Shown piece by piece: positions 10,864 through 20,417 of a stretch of DNA of 64,000 nucleotides. The DNA is taken from the NCBI RefSeq assembly GCF_001907975.1, contig NZ_CP017834.1, forward strand, positions 62,001 to 126,000, given 5' to 3'. Source of the DNA: Silvanigrella aquatica (GTDB lineage Bacteria; Bdellovibrionota_B; Oligoflexia; Silvanigrellales; Silvanigrellaceae). The translations under genes and the position numbers were made by a program. Under the pieces are notes generated by a model. That model was not told the origin of the DNA. It ran no database searches and worked only from the letters and a program-made list of their open reading frames with translations. Position 1 is the stretch's first letter. Each line of letters opens with the position of its first letter.

Positions 10864-12168
10864 TTATCTTGAAGCAAATGGTTCTTTTAATCTATGCCAT
10901 ATTTTTGTTGCGAATGAACCAATTCCAGAAGATTCTTCAGTTTGAAATACTGAATTTTCACCATGAATTGTTGCAAAAAGAGTAGATAAAGTACCCACTC
11001 CTGCAGCCCAAATTGGCGATTTTAGTCCCTCTGTTGCTCCAGCAATATTTATGGGCATTCCAACGCGTGCATGTAATGAAAATATTTCTTCAGTTGCCAG
11101 CGCCATTCCACTTAAAAGAGCACCGCCTCCTGAAAGCACAATTCCTTTGGATGTCCGGGTTATAAGTTTTGATCTTTTTAAGTCAGCGTATATTGTATTT
11201 AAAATTTCTCTTACTCGGGGCTCAATAACGAGATTTATTTCTTTTCTTGTGACAAAACGTGTTGTGTTACCGTCAGTGCTGCCTATTTCAATTTTTTCAT
11301 TTGCATCTTTTGTAGAAAACTCAATAGCTTTACCAAGTTCTTTTTTTACTCTCTCGGCTTCGGCTTGAGTTGTTCTTAATCCAATCGAGAGGTCTTTTGT
11401 AATATGATGTGATCCAATAGGATATTCTTTTGAATAAACAGGAATATTTCCTAAATAAACAGCAGCGTGTGTTAAATGAGCACCAATTGACAATGATATG
11501 CAGCCAAATTCTTTTTCATCTTTAGTTAAAATACCTTCTGCCGCAGCGAGAGGTTCGAAAGCAAAACTTTGTACGCGAACTCCCGCGTTATTACAGGCTC
11601 TTACAATGTTGTGTAAATCGGCTTGAGGATAGAATACTCTGTGGTGCATGATGGAAAGGGATGAGCCTTGCATTCCAATAGGATTTTGAATTCCATGTTT
11701 GCCGTCGACAGAATATGAGCTTGGGATCATATGAATAAAGTCATAACCCATAGGGGGTTTTTGATTTCTGACAGCGGCAGAAACTCTTTCCAAATCGGAA
11801 ACTCGAATTTCTTCGCCTTTAATGGAACATGTTTCAATATGATTATCGAACTGAGCAGCGGTTCCTGCAATGCAAGCACGAACAGATTCAATTTCAATTC
11901 CTGATTGTCTTTCCACTTCATCGATGGCTTCCAAAATGGAAGCCGTAACGGCATCAATACTTGATACCACTCCTTTTTTTATTGCTCCATTGTTAGCAAT
12001 ACGAGCTGCTCCTAAAATTTGAAGGCGCGAAGAATCTTTATCGTTTGAAAAGAGATCATCGTTTGAGCTATGGGCAAATTTGTTTTCATAGCTCGCAGCA
12101 ATAAGGCTCGTATGTGTTGAACCAAGGGAAAGTGAAATACAAATATTTTTATTAAGAGATGTTTTCAT
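10864..12168 (-). CDS. ftsA: Cell-division protein FtsA with altered phosphate-binding loops
   Basis: FtsA is the actin-like protein that tethers FtsZ to the membrane. Position between ftsQ and ftsZ, the 1C-domain region, the adenosine motif SGGGALLSGM (346-355) and a C-terminal amphipathic helix (SFATKIWHRLKEPFASR) support the call. Oddly, the phosphate-1 loop reads SLGST (14-18) where the family has D-x-G-T/S, and phosphate-2 reads SLSIGAHLT (225-233) where the family has D-x-G-G-G-T. Both metal/phosphate-coordinating aspartates are replaced by serine. The upstream Shine-Dalgarno is weak, and there is a hairpin in the 104-base gap after ftsQ. Confidence 0.92.
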   Translation of the reverse strand: MKTSLNKNICISLSLGSTHTSLIAASYENKFAHSSNDDLFSNDKDSSRLQILGAARIANNGAIKKGVVSSIDAVTASILEAIDEVERQSGIEIESVRACIAGTAAQFDNHIETCSIKGEEIRVSDLERVSAAVRNQKPPMGYDFIHMIPSSYSVDGKHGIQNPIGMQGSSLSIMHHRVFYPQADLHNIVRACNNAGVRVQSFAFEPLAAAEGILTKDEKEFGCISLSIGAHLTHAAVYLGNIPVYSKEYPIGSHHITKDLSIGLRTTQAEAERVKKELGKAIEFSTKDANEKIEIGSTDGNTTRFVTRKEINLVIEPRVREILNTIYADLKRSKLITRTSKGIVLSGGGALLSGMALATEEIFSLHARVGMPINIAGATEGLKSPIWAAGVGTLSTLFATIHGENSVFQTEESSGIGSFATKIWHRLKEPFASR

Positions 12169-12179
12169 GTCAATTTAAC

Positions 12180-12210
12180 TTTGCATGCAAAATGTTTAAA
12201 AAGCATTTTG
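12180..12210. repeat. Palindrome and inverted repeat in the ftsQ-ftsA gap
   Basis: A perfect palindrome TTTGCATGCAAA (12180-12191) overlaps an inverted repeat CAAAATG (12188-12194) / CATTTTG (12204-12210) with a 9-base loop. It lies 12-42 bases upstream of ftsA on the coding (minus) strand. There is no T-tract, so it is not a terminator. It could be an operator or an mRNA structure affecting ftsA translation, which otherwise has a weak ribosome-binding site. Confidence 0.4.
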
Positions 12211-12272
12211 TGAACGCGCTCTCTATAAACTTACACAAACAAAAATTAAAAGTCATTAGCAAGGATTAAAAA

Positions 12273-13400
12273 TCACATTTGGCTAGATTTTGGATTTGGG
12301 GGTTGAAATTTAAAACTCGCCTTATCGGTAAAGTCGAGATCGATTTTATTAGGATAAATATTTTTATTTCCAAGCTCTTGAAGAATTCTTTTTAATCTTT
12401 CCATTTTTTCATTTATGTTGTTTTCTCCGAGCAGCGCTAAGAAAAAATCACTATCAATTTTGTCATTTTGAGGTTTTATTGTTTCAGTATTTTTTAATAA
12501 TTTAGTATTGTTATTTTCAGTGTTTTTTTGAGATAATAATTGATTATTTCGATTTATTTTTAATGTGAATCCGGAGTTGGAATCCCAAGCGATTTTAGCC
12601 AATGAATATCCTGTCCCGATTTTGAGCATTTCAGAATTAATAAAGCGTGTTTGAGACATCAGCCATGGAAAATTGACTGAGCTATTTGTTTCAATATAGG
12701 AATTGTTCGAATCAATTTTATTGTTTTTTTTATTTTTTATATTTGAATTTTTGGATTTCCAATTTATTTTCAATTCAGGTGCTTCTAGCTTTAGTAAAGA
12801 AGCGTAATCTTGGGGTAAAGGATTTTTAGCAATAATTTTCATATTATTACTAATAATATAACGTTCTCCATTTTTTGCTTCGATAAGCATAATAGGAATT
12901 TGCATTATGGCATTTATTTGTAATTTTCCATCTAGTCCAAGTCGAATCCAGTATTGATCAATGATATCTTTTGAAGCTAAAATTGAGTTGATTCTATGAA
13001 TAAATTCCGATCTTTTTTCATTTGCTTTTATAGCTTTATCAAGTTCTTGTTGTATTTCTGTATTTAAAATGTGAGTTATTTGCTTATTATCAGTTTCAAT
13101 TTGAATGTGTGTGGGAAGTATTTTTTCACTATATGTTCCTACAAAATAAGTTCCAATTTTAATAAAAGAAAGACAAAGTATACAAATTGATAGAATGTAA
13201 GTCAAGCGTGGTTTGCTTTTAAAGAATAAAAAAACAAATGAAATTGATTTTTTTATATAAACGTATAAATAAAATAAAGCTAATAAATACCATTTATTGA
13301 AATTGGGTTTTTTTTGCTTCTTAGTTCCCTTGCGGCTTCTTAAATCAATTTTTTGAGAAGCAAGCAAATTAACTTTTCTTTGTTTTTTATTTACGCTCAA
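12273..13400 (-). CDS. ftsQ: FtsQ/DivIB-like cell-division protein
   Basis: This is a bitopic inner-membrane division protein that, with FtsB/FtsL, connects the cytoplasmic ring to septal wall synthesis. It has a basic N-terminal tail (about 60 residues, many Lys), one membrane span near residues 88-108 (LTYILSICILCLSFIKIGTYFVG), and a long periplasmic domain with a poly-Asn/Lys insertion. Sequence similarity to FtsQ is weak, so position between murC and ftsA carries much of the call. The start codon is TTG; no ATG precedes the membrane span. It overlaps the 3' end of murC by 14 bases. Confidence 0.75.
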   Translation of the reverse strand: MSVNKKQRKVNLLASQKIDLRSRKGTKKQKKPNFNKWYLLALFYLYVYIKKSISFVFLFFKSKPRLTYILSICILCLSFIKIGTYFVGTYSEKILPTHIQIETDNKQITHILNTEIQQELDKAIKANEKRSEFIHRINSILASKDIIDQYWIRLGLDGKLQINAIMQIPIMLIEAKNGERYIISNNMKIIAKNPLPQDYASLLKLEAPELKINWKSKNSNIKNKKNNKIDSNNSYIETNSSVNFPWLMSQTRFINSEMLKIGTGYSLAKIAWDSNSGFTLKINRNNQLLSQKNTENNNTKLLKNTETIKPQNDKIDSDFFLALLGENNINEKMERLKRILQELGNKNIYPNKIDLDFTDKASFKFQPPNPKSSQM

Positions 13401-14796
13401 AATTTAATTTCTCCAATAACAAATGCCCAACTTGTCGGACATCTCCAGCACCTAATGTCAAAACGACAGCACCTTTTTGAGGATCTATTGATTTTAAAAT
13501 TTCAAATACTTTATCGCTTGCATGATTTAAATTATCAGCAATTATAGTTGAATTTGATGTATTATTAAAACTATTTAATTTAATTTGATGTGCAATGTGA
13601 GGGGTATCAATGCCTTGAATTTCTTGTTCACCAGCAGAATAAATAGGTGTAATAATAACGCGGTCAGCATCGTGAAAGCATCGAGAAAATTCATCCATTT
13701 GATATTTAAGTCTGGAATAACGGTGTGGTTGAAAAATTGCTATGATTTCTCGATCAGGAAAGCTTTCTTTTGTACCTTTTAAAACGGTTTCAATTTTTTT
13801 AGGATTGTGAGCATAGTCATCCACTATTAAAAAATTATTGATATCACCAATAACTGTAAATCGATGTTGTACGCCTTCAAATTGAGATATGGATTTGCAT
13901 ATTTTATTTATATCTAAATCAAGTAAAGTTGCAACTGCAAAAGTAGCTAATGAATTTGTTAAATTATATTGCCCTGGCATTTTTAAAGTGACTTTGGGAA
14001 ATGATTTTCCAAAAACGACAGGAGTATATGTTGTTATCATTCCGTTTGTTACTTTATCTGTTGCTGATACATCTGCATCTTGACGCAAGCCATACGTTAT
14101 TAATTTCCGTCTAATTTTAGGTATTACAAGTTGCACAATGGGATCGTCTATGCAGGCGCAGACAGCCCCATAGAAAGGAACTTTATCAAGAAATGTTTCA
14201 AATGCTTTTACAATATCTTCGAGTTTATCGTAATGATCAAGATGATCTCTATCTATATTTGTAATAATGGCAATAGTCGGAGTGAGTCTTAAAAAACTTC
14301 CGTCGCTTTCATCTGCTTCAGCTACAAATAAATCACCTTTTCCTAGTTTAGCATTGCTTTCAAATGAATTTAATTTACCGCCAATGACAACAGTGGGATC
14401 GAGACCTACATCATGTAAGGAGGAGGCTAGAATACTTGTTGTCGTTGTTTTCCCGTGGGTTCCTGCTACAATAACACCATATTTTAATCTCATTAATTCA
14501 CTTAACATTTCGCTGCGATGAATAATAGGAATACGAGAATTTTGCGCTTCTATGATTTCAGGATTATGTTTATTAATAGCGCTGCTTACAACTAATACTT
14601 GCGCATCTTTAATATTTTCTGGCTGGTGGCCAATAAATATTTTGGCTCCCATGTGTTTTAATTTTTCTGTAATTTGAGATTTTTTAATATCACTTCCTGA
14701 AACTTTATAGCCTGAGTTAAGGAGAACTTCAGCAATTCCGGACATGCCGCTACCACCAATACCAACAAAGTGAATTTTTTTAATTGCATTAAACAT
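13387..14796 (-). CDS. murC: UDP-N-acetylmuramate–L-alanine ligase MurC
   Basis: MurC adds L-alanine to UDP-MurNAc, the first step of stem-peptide assembly in the cytoplasm. Motifs are the N-terminal Rossmann loop HFVGIGGSGMSG, the ATP loop GTHGKTTTTS, EADESDGSF, and DDYAHNPKKIE. I chose ATG 14796 (MFNAIKKIHFVG), which fits the family start and has AAGG upstream, rather than an earlier in-frame start that would run into ftsW. The product has 469 residues. No murG or murB adjoins it, unlike the usual order. Confidence 0.96.
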   Translation of the reverse strand: MFNAIKKIHFVGIGGSGMSGIAEVLLNSGYKVSGSDIKKSQITEKLKHMGAKIFIGHQPENIKDAQVLVVSSAINKHNPEIIEAQNSRIPIIHRSEMLSELMRLKYGVIVAGTHGKTTTTSILASSLHDVGLDPTVVIGGKLNSFESNAKLGKGDLFVAEADESDGSFLRLTPTIAIITNIDRDHLDHYDKLEDIVKAFETFLDKVPFYGAVCACIDDPIVQLVIPKIRRKLITYGLRQDADVSATDKVTNGMITTYTPVVFGKSFPKVTLKMPGQYNLTNSLATFAVATLLDLDINKICKSISQFEGVQHRFTVIGDINNFLIVDDYAHNPKKIETVLKGTKESFPDREIIAIFQPHRYSRLKYQMDEFSRCFHDADRVIITPIYSAGEQEIQGIDTPHIAHQIKLNSFNNTSNSTIIADNLNHASDKVFEILKSIDPQKGAVVLTLGAGDVRQVGHLLLEKLNFERK

Positions 14797-14809
14797 AATT
14801 TTATAAACC

Positions 14810-16021
14810 TTAAATCGAATTATTATTTTGAGTATAAATTCTTCTTGATATTTGTGACATAAGTCCAATAATAAAAAAGTTTGCTATTAATGCCGTGCCG
14901 CCATTTGAAATAAAAGGAAGTGGCAAACCTTTGTTCGGTAAAGCGCCCGCAACAACACCCATGTTAATAATGGTCGTTGTTACCAGCATGGCAAAAGCAC
15001 CTGTAGCAAGAAGGCGATCGCGTAAATCTTTGCCATATAAAACAAGCCTTAGAATGGCATAATATAATACAGAATATAAAATTGCTAACACTAATATGCC
15101 AATAAATCCCATTTCTTCTGTAATAACTGCGAGAATAAAGTCGGTATGAGCTTCGGGAAGGAAAAATAATTTTTGTTGACTTTCCCCAATACCTCTTCCA
15201 AATAATCCGCCATTAGCAACAGCTACAAAGCTTTGAATGACTTGAAATCCTGAACCAAGGGGGTCTTTAAAGGGATCTAAAAATGTCATGATACGTGTTA
15301 TACGGTAAGGTTCAGCCAATATAGCTGATGTCAATCCAAAAATTAATACTCCAAAAATTCCTGCAAAATATCTTTTTGGTAATCCATTCATAAATAATAT
15401 GCTAACAATACCTGATATAACAACAACAGTTGTTCCAAAATCTTTTTGAGCAATAATGGAAATAGGAGCTAATCCAAGGCATCCCCATTCCATCCAATTA
15501 GGCAAACGAAAGGGCTCATTTTTTTGATAAAATCCAGGTTTTGAAGTGATAATCCACGTTAAATAAAGTATGGCAAAAACTTTTAAAAATTCTGAGGGCT
15601 GTAATGGAGGAAGAATCCATAGATTAATCCATCGAGGGGCTCCACTTACTGTGCGTCCAATATATGGAAGATGCGTTGCAAAAGCCATTATAACTAAACC
15701 AAAAAATATATATTTAATATATTTGTAGAATGTTTCCAATGGAAACTTAGCTCCAATAAGGGCAGCAATGAGGGCAGGTATTAAATAAAAAGTTTGTTTT
15801 TTTGCATAATAAAATTCTGTTCCAAAATGTTGCGCAGAATATACAGAAGAGGAGCTATAAACAAATAAAATTCCAAAACCAGTCAGAGCGATAACGGGAA
15901 CCCAAAGGACATTCCCACCATAGGTCATCCAGGTACTAGGTTTAGAGACATCGAGTATATTTTCAATTTCTTCATTTTTAAAGTTTTTTTTATTTAATAA
16001 TTCTTTTTCAGTTAAGTTCAC
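14810..16021 (-). CDS. ftsW: Septal peptidoglycan polymerase FtsW (SEDS family)
   Basis: FtsW is a polytopic inner-membrane glycosyltransferase that polymerises lipid II at the septum together with FtsI. About ten hydrophobic segments are visible. Family landmarks are WINLWILPPLQPSEFLKVF and HTDFILAVITEEMGFIG, and the C-terminal PFISNGGTALIANF. The N-terminal cytoplasmic tail of about 35 residues is charged. It overlaps the 3' end of murD by 14 bases and is followed by murC after 13 bases. murG, normally between ftsW and murC, is missing. Confidence 0.95.
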   Translation of the reverse strand: MNLTEKELLNKKNFKNEEIENILDVSKPSTWMTYGGNVLWVPVIALTGFGILFVYSSSSVYSAQHFGTEFYYAKKQTFYLIPALIAALIGAKFPLETFYKYIKYIFFGLVIMAFATHLPYIGRTVSGAPRWINLWILPPLQPSEFLKVFAILYLTWIITSKPGFYQKNEPFRLPNWMEWGCLGLAPISIIAQKDFGTTVVVISGIVSILFMNGLPKRYFAGIFGVLIFGLTSAILAEPYRITRIMTFLDPFKDPLGSGFQVIQSFVAVANGGLFGRGIGESQQKLFFLPEAHTDFILAVITEEMGFIGILVLAILYSVLYYAILRLVLYGKDLRDRLLATGAFAMLVTTTIINMGVVAGALPNKGLPLPFISNGGTALIANFFIIGLMSQISRRIYTQNNNSI

Positions 16022-17597
16022 GATGATTTTCCTTTAAATGAGAGAGAGCCCATTTGCGAAAAACATGACCTCTGTGTTCAAAATTTTGAAACTCATCAAA
16101 ACTACTACACCCAGGGGATAATAATATGATTTCATTTTCTTTTGCTTCATCTAGAGCTAAATTTGCGGCAGAAATGAGATTATCAGAGGATTTTGCGATA
16201 TAGTTTTTACTTTTCAATAATTCGTTTGAAATTAAATTTTTTGCTTTACCAAAAGGGTAAACTTTAACTAAATTTTTTGTAAAATAAGGGGTAATAGGTA
16301 AGTAACTATCGCCTTTCGGTTCACCACCAAGCAGCAAGCGAATGGGCGATTGGAAAGAGTTCAATGCCACAAGAGTGCTTTCAACATTAGTAGCTTTTGA
16401 GTCATTAATAATAAGTAGTTTTTTTTCTTTACGGTTATTATCCTTATATATTGTTATTCCATTTGAAATTTTTTCAAGACGATGTGGCAAATGTTCATAT
16501 TTTGATGACGTCGCGCTCCATTGATTTAAAATAATATTTTCTGAAATGCCTATATGCAGAGCCATTAAACTTGCACAAAGAATATTTGTCATATTATGCT
16601 GACCAGGAAGGCATGAGTTTTCAATAGTCCATTTTTTTTGTAGATTTTTTAAATTAATTGAAATGTTAATATGTCCATTTTCAAAGTTATATTTTGCATA
16701 AACAAATTCAAAATTATTTAAAAAAACTAAATTTTCAAATTCTAAATTATTTAATTCTTGGTATGTAGGGCAAGGTAATGTTTTTGAAAATTCAAATTTA
16801 TCGATTAAATTATTTAATTTAGATTTTGTAAAATTATTTTCATCTTGAACTGATTCCTCTAATAAAATGACACGAGCGCGTGGTAAACTTAGACCTAACT
16901 TTAAGACCAACTTCATAATTTTTTTATCAATTATGGCAATTCCTGAGTCGTGAGTTAATAAAATAAGACGCCATTTTGCTTTTAAATATTCTTCTAAATT
17001 TTCATAACGACTTAAATGGTCGTTTTGTAAATTTAGCAATGCTGTACATAAAGGTCTTATAGAATATGTTGTCTCAAGTTGATAGCTACTTAATTCCATT
17101 GCAAATAAATTTGTATTTGGAAACTCTAATAAAGTCTGTGAGAGTGAAGTCCCAATATTTCCACATGCTTTTGTATTATATTGAGATTGTGCAACAAGTT
17201 GTGCTAAATAATGAACTGTTGTGCTTTTGCCATTTGTTCCTGTAACAGCAAGACAAATATCATCTGTACTCATAAACCAAGAGGCCACTTCAATTTCACT
17301 AACGACTGGAATATTATTTTTTTTACAAAGTAATGATATTGGTTTACTTTGCATAATTCCTGGAGATAAAACCATAATATCGCATTCGTTTTTTATTTTT
17401 TCAAAGGAATGTCCATTTTGTTCAAAGGGAATATTTAATTCAATTAATTCATTTTGAATTTCATTTAATAATGGATTGTCATCAGTAATGAAAACATTAA
17501 CACCATGTTTTTTTAATAACTTTGCAGCTGAAATTCCGCTTTTTGCAGCTCCAGCTATAAAAAAATTTAAATTTTTAATGTCATGGCGAAAACTCAT
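16008..17597 (-). CDS. murD: UDP-N-acetylmuramoylalanine–D-glutamate ligase MurD
   Basis: MurD adds D-glutamate to UDP-MurNAc-L-Ala. Motifs are AGAAKSGISAAKLL at the N-terminus, the ATP loop GTNGKSTTVHYLA, FAMELSSYQLE, NLQNDHLSRY, and NDSKATNVEST. Length is 529, about 80 longer than typical MurD, mainly because of a Lys/Asn/Phe-rich insertion in the central domain around residues 250-320. It starts 12 bases after mraY and overlaps ftsW by 14 bases. Confidence 0.94.
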   Translation of the reverse strand: MSFRHDIKNLNFFIAGAAKSGISAAKLLKKHGVNVFITDDNPLLNEIQNELIELNIPFEQNGHSFEKIKNECDIMVLSPGIMQSKPISLLCKKNNIPVVSEIEVASWFMSTDDICLAVTGTNGKSTTVHYLAQLVAQSQYNTKACGNIGTSLSQTLLEFPNTNLFAMELSSYQLETTYSIRPLCTALLNLQNDHLSRYENLEEYLKAKWRLILLTHDSGIAIIDKKIMKLVLKLGLSLPRARVILLEESVQDENNFTKSKLNNLIDKFEFSKTLPCPTYQELNNLEFENLVFLNNFEFVYAKYNFENGHINISINLKNLQKKWTIENSCLPGQHNMTNILCASLMALHIGISENIILNQWSATSSKYEHLPHRLEKISNGITIYKDNNRKEKKLLIINDSKATNVESTLVALNSFQSPIRLLLGGEPKGDSYLPITPYFTKNLVKVYPFGKAKNLISNELLKSKNYIAKSSDNLISAANLALDEAKENEIILLSPGCSSFDEFQNFEHRGHVFRKWALSHLKENHRELN

Positions 17598-17609
17598 TTT
17601 AGTTACTTT

Positions 17610-18725
17610 CTATCTTAATTTCAGAGTAAGAATACTTAAAAGTGCAAGTATAAAACTGATTATCCAAATTCGAACAGTAATTTTTTGCTCCGGCCATCCT
17701 TTTTTTTGATAATGGTGATGAACGGGAGCCATGCGAAATACTCTTTTGCCTCGTGTTTTAAAGGATGCCACCTGAATAATGACACTCAATGCTTCTGCTA
17801 CAAAGATCCCACCCATAAGTACAAGTAAAATTTCGTGACCCGTGATGACGGCAACGGTTCCTAGAATCCCTCCCAGAGCCAATGCTCCCGAGTCCCCCAT
17901 AAAAATTTGCGCAGGGAAGGTATTGTACCAAAGAAATCCTATAGAAGCTCCTATGAGTGCAGAAAGAAAGACGCTAATTTCTCCTGATCCTGGAATGGTG
18001 TGATAATAGAGATATTTTGAAACAACAATATTTCCTGTTACGTAACTCAGTATCATGAGAGTGAGAGCGCATGTGATTACGGGACCTATAGCAAGCCCAT
18101 CTAAGCCATCTGTTAAATTAACAGCATTACTTGTTCCAACAATAACTAAAATAGCGAACGGTGCATAAAAGATGCCGAGATTAATTATCACATTTTTTAA
18201 AAATGGTATATTTACAGAAGTTGGGTATAATGTGTAAGAAATGGGTACTGACAAATGAAACGAAGACCATAAATGCCAAGAAATTGCTGCTGTTCCAAAT
18301 ATCAAAAGTCCAAGCATTTTCTTTTTGCTTGATAATCCTGCGGTGTTTTTTTGGGTTATTTTTAAATAATCATCAAGAAATCCAACATAGCCAAAACCAA
18401 CTGTAACAATTAATAGTGTTATGAAATGCCGATTTGTAAGATCCATCCATAATATAACACTTAAAAGTGTTGCAAATATAATAATGATTCCCCCCATTGT
18501 AGGAGTACCTTTTTTAAGCATTTGCTCTTCAAGGCCAAGTTCACGAATGGGTTGTCCTGCTTTTAAAGATCTTAAAATTCGAATTGCTTTAGGATATAAA
18601 AACATGGAAACTACAATACTTGTAATAAGAGCCAAGATGGCGCGACTTGATAAATAGGAGAACGCTTTTAATCCAGAAAATTTTGGATTGATCATAATAA
18701 GTTTCATTATAAGTAAGTAGATCAT
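17610..18725 (-). CDS. mraY: Phospho-N-acetylmuramoyl-pentapeptide transferase MraY
   Basis: MraY makes lipid I by moving phospho-MurNAc-pentapeptide from UDP to undecaprenyl phosphate in the inner membrane. The conserved motifs are KKGTPTMGGI, DDYLKITQKNTAGLSSKKK, NAVNLTDGLDGLA and PVHHHYQKKGWPEQKI. About ten membrane segments and a length near 370 are normal. The annotated ATG at 18725 lies 5 bases after murE; later in-frame ATGs at 18707 and 18695 are possible. murF, usually between murE and mraY, is absent. Confidence 0.97.
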   Translation of the reverse strand: MIYLLIMKLIMINPKFSGLKAFSYLSSRAILALITSIVVSMFLYPKAIRILRSLKAGQPIRELGLEEQMLKKGTPTMGGIIIIFATLLSVILWMDLTNRHFITLLIVTVGFGYVGFLDDYLKITQKNTAGLSSKKKMLGLLIFGTAAISWHLWSSFHLSVPISYTLYPTSVNIPFLKNVIINLGIFYAPFAILVIVGTSNAVNLTDGLDGLAIGPVITCALTLMILSYVTGNIVVSKYLYYHTIPGSGEISVFLSALIGASIGFLWYNTFPAQIFMGDSGALALGGILGTVAVITGHEILLVLMGGIFVAEALSVIIQVASFKTRGKRVFRMAPVHHHYQKKGWPEQKITVRIWIISFILALLSILTLKLR

Positions 18726-18730
18726 CCTGT

Positions 18731-20413
18731 TTAGTTCTCCCCATGTAATATAGAAAGTGCAATTTGCGCATCAGAAAACGGGTATTTTGTATTACCAATA
18801 ATTTGATAATCCTCATGTCCTTTTCCCGCAACAAGAATAAGATCAAATTTATTTGCAGAATGAATGGCAAGCTGAATTGCCTTTTTTCGATCGACTTCTC
18901 TTTTACAGTGATTCTGATTTACAATTCCCGCAAAAATATCATCAATAATTTTATTTGGTTCTTCTGTTCTTGGATTATCCGATGTGATTATCACTTCATC
19001 GGAGAGTGATGAGGCAATTTGTCCCATAAGGGATCTCTTTGTTTTATCTCTGTCTCCCCCGCAGCCAAATACGGTTATTAGTTTTCCGCGTCCTTCTTGA
19101 TTTAATACCTTTTTGCAAACTTGAATGGCTTTTTCAAGGGCATCGGGGGAGTGTGCGTAATCAATAAGTACAGTAGGGGATTTGTTTTTGTTATTTGAGT
19201 GAATGATTTCAAGTCTGCCTGGAATATTTTTAATATGCTTTAATGTTTGAGAAATTTCGCGAAGGGAATATCCTTTACTCAGGCATGCCGCGATAGCACA
19301 AAGCAAATTATCAAATTGAAATTCACCTATAATTGCGGCGTGAAATTCTGCAGTTTCAATAGTTTGAAGTTGATTTTGTAACCTTAAAACTCCTGAAACT
19401 CCAGAAAGAGATGATTTTTGGTTTGTAATGCTAATATAATAGAGTGATTTATATTTTTTATCAAATAAAGATATAAAATGTTCAGCATTATCTTCAAAAC
19501 CAACGCCAATTAATTTTCTTTGAGAACCGGCTGCCTTTTGTGCAAATTCCTTCCATTCCGAATTGTGGGTGCATATGATAGCAGTTCCTGTTTCTTTAAG
19601 AATTTCAGTAAATAATTTTAATTTTGCATTTCTATAGTTTTCCATATTTCCATGGTAGTCAAGATGATCTTGTGTCAAATTCGTAAAAATTGCAGCATCT
19701 ATACTCCAGTTGCCTAATCTATTCTCCATCAACCCATGTGATGTGACTTCCATTATAATATCGCTTATATTATTTATTTGAGAAAGATTTAATATTTGTA
19801 AAAGTGAAGGATAATCAGGTGTGGTTACATGGCTTCCCTCTAAAGTTTCGGAGCCAAATTGAATTCCTAAAGTACCAATTCGAACATTAGTATTATTGGA
19901 TAATATACTTAATATTTGTGAACAAATTTGTACTACAGAGGTTTTGCCATTTGTACCGGTAACCCCAATTGAAAAAAAATTATTTTTTTCAATTTTAAAT
20001 TGATTTTCAAGTAATATATAAATTGATTTTTCAATGTTATGAACAGGAATAAAATTTTCGTGCGATAATATAAAGTCAATTTTTTCATTTGAATAATTGT
20101 GCTTAAATGCAAGTATTTTTATGTTTTCCGGATTTCCAATAATATAATTATCCGAATTTAAAATATCTTCAGCTAATAAATGCCCATCAAATTTTTTACC
20201 TGCGCGCGCAATATAGATAAAAGAGTTTTTTTTGTATTCATTCTTTTTTTCAGAATAGGAATTTAAATCTTTTGAATTTATAATTAAATTAAATTTCTTT
20301 GTATTTTTGCTTAAGCTTGGTTTATTTTTGATTATTAGATTAAATTGTTCAAATATGACAATAACTTCTTTTAAAGAAATAAGGGGGAGTTCTAGTTTTA
20401 ACGGAAGCGACAT
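18731..20413 (-). CDS. murE: UDP-MurNAc-tripeptide synthetase MurE (meso-DAP type)
   Basis: MurE adds the third stem-peptide residue. The ATP loop is GTNGKTSVVQIC, with HVTTPD and FTNLTQDHLDYHGN downstream. The C-terminal SDNPRTEEP contains the DNPR motif that marks meso-diaminopimelate specificity. At 560 residues it is longer than usual (about 490), owing to a divergent Lys/Asn-rich N-terminal domain. I looked for a fused MurF and found none. It is followed by mraY after 5 bases. Confidence 0.95.
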   Translation of the reverse strand: MSLPLKLELPLISLKEVIVIFEQFNLIIKNKPSLSKNTKKFNLIINSKDLNSYSEKKNEYKKNSFIYIARAGKKFDGHLLAEDILNSDNYIIGNPENIKILAFKHNYSNEKIDFILSHENFIPVHNIEKSIYILLENQFKIEKNNFFSIGVTGTNGKTSVVQICSQILSILSNNTNVRIGTLGIQFGSETLEGSHVTTPDYPSLLQILNLSQINNISDIIMEVTSHGLMENRLGNWSIDAAIFTNLTQDHLDYHGNMENYRNAKLKLFTEILKETGTAIICTHNSEWKEFAQKAAGSQRKLIGVGFEDNAEHFISLFDKKYKSLYYISITNQKSSLSGVSGVLRLQNQLQTIETAEFHAAIIGEFQFDNLLCAIAACLSKGYSLREISQTLKHIKNIPGRLEIIHSNNKNKSPTVLIDYAHSPDALEKAIQVCKKVLNQEGRGKLITVFGCGGDRDKTKRSLMGQIASSLSDEVIITSDNPRTEEPNKIIDDIFAGIVNQNHCKREVDRKKAIQLAIHSANKFDLILVAGKGHEDYQIIGNTKYPFSDAQIALSILHGEN

Positions 20414-20417
20414 TGAA

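Noticed and set aside
18731-20413. MurE-MurF fusion explaining the missing murF
   Set aside because: The protein has a single ATP loop and a single ligase fold; extra length is a divergent N-terminal domain.
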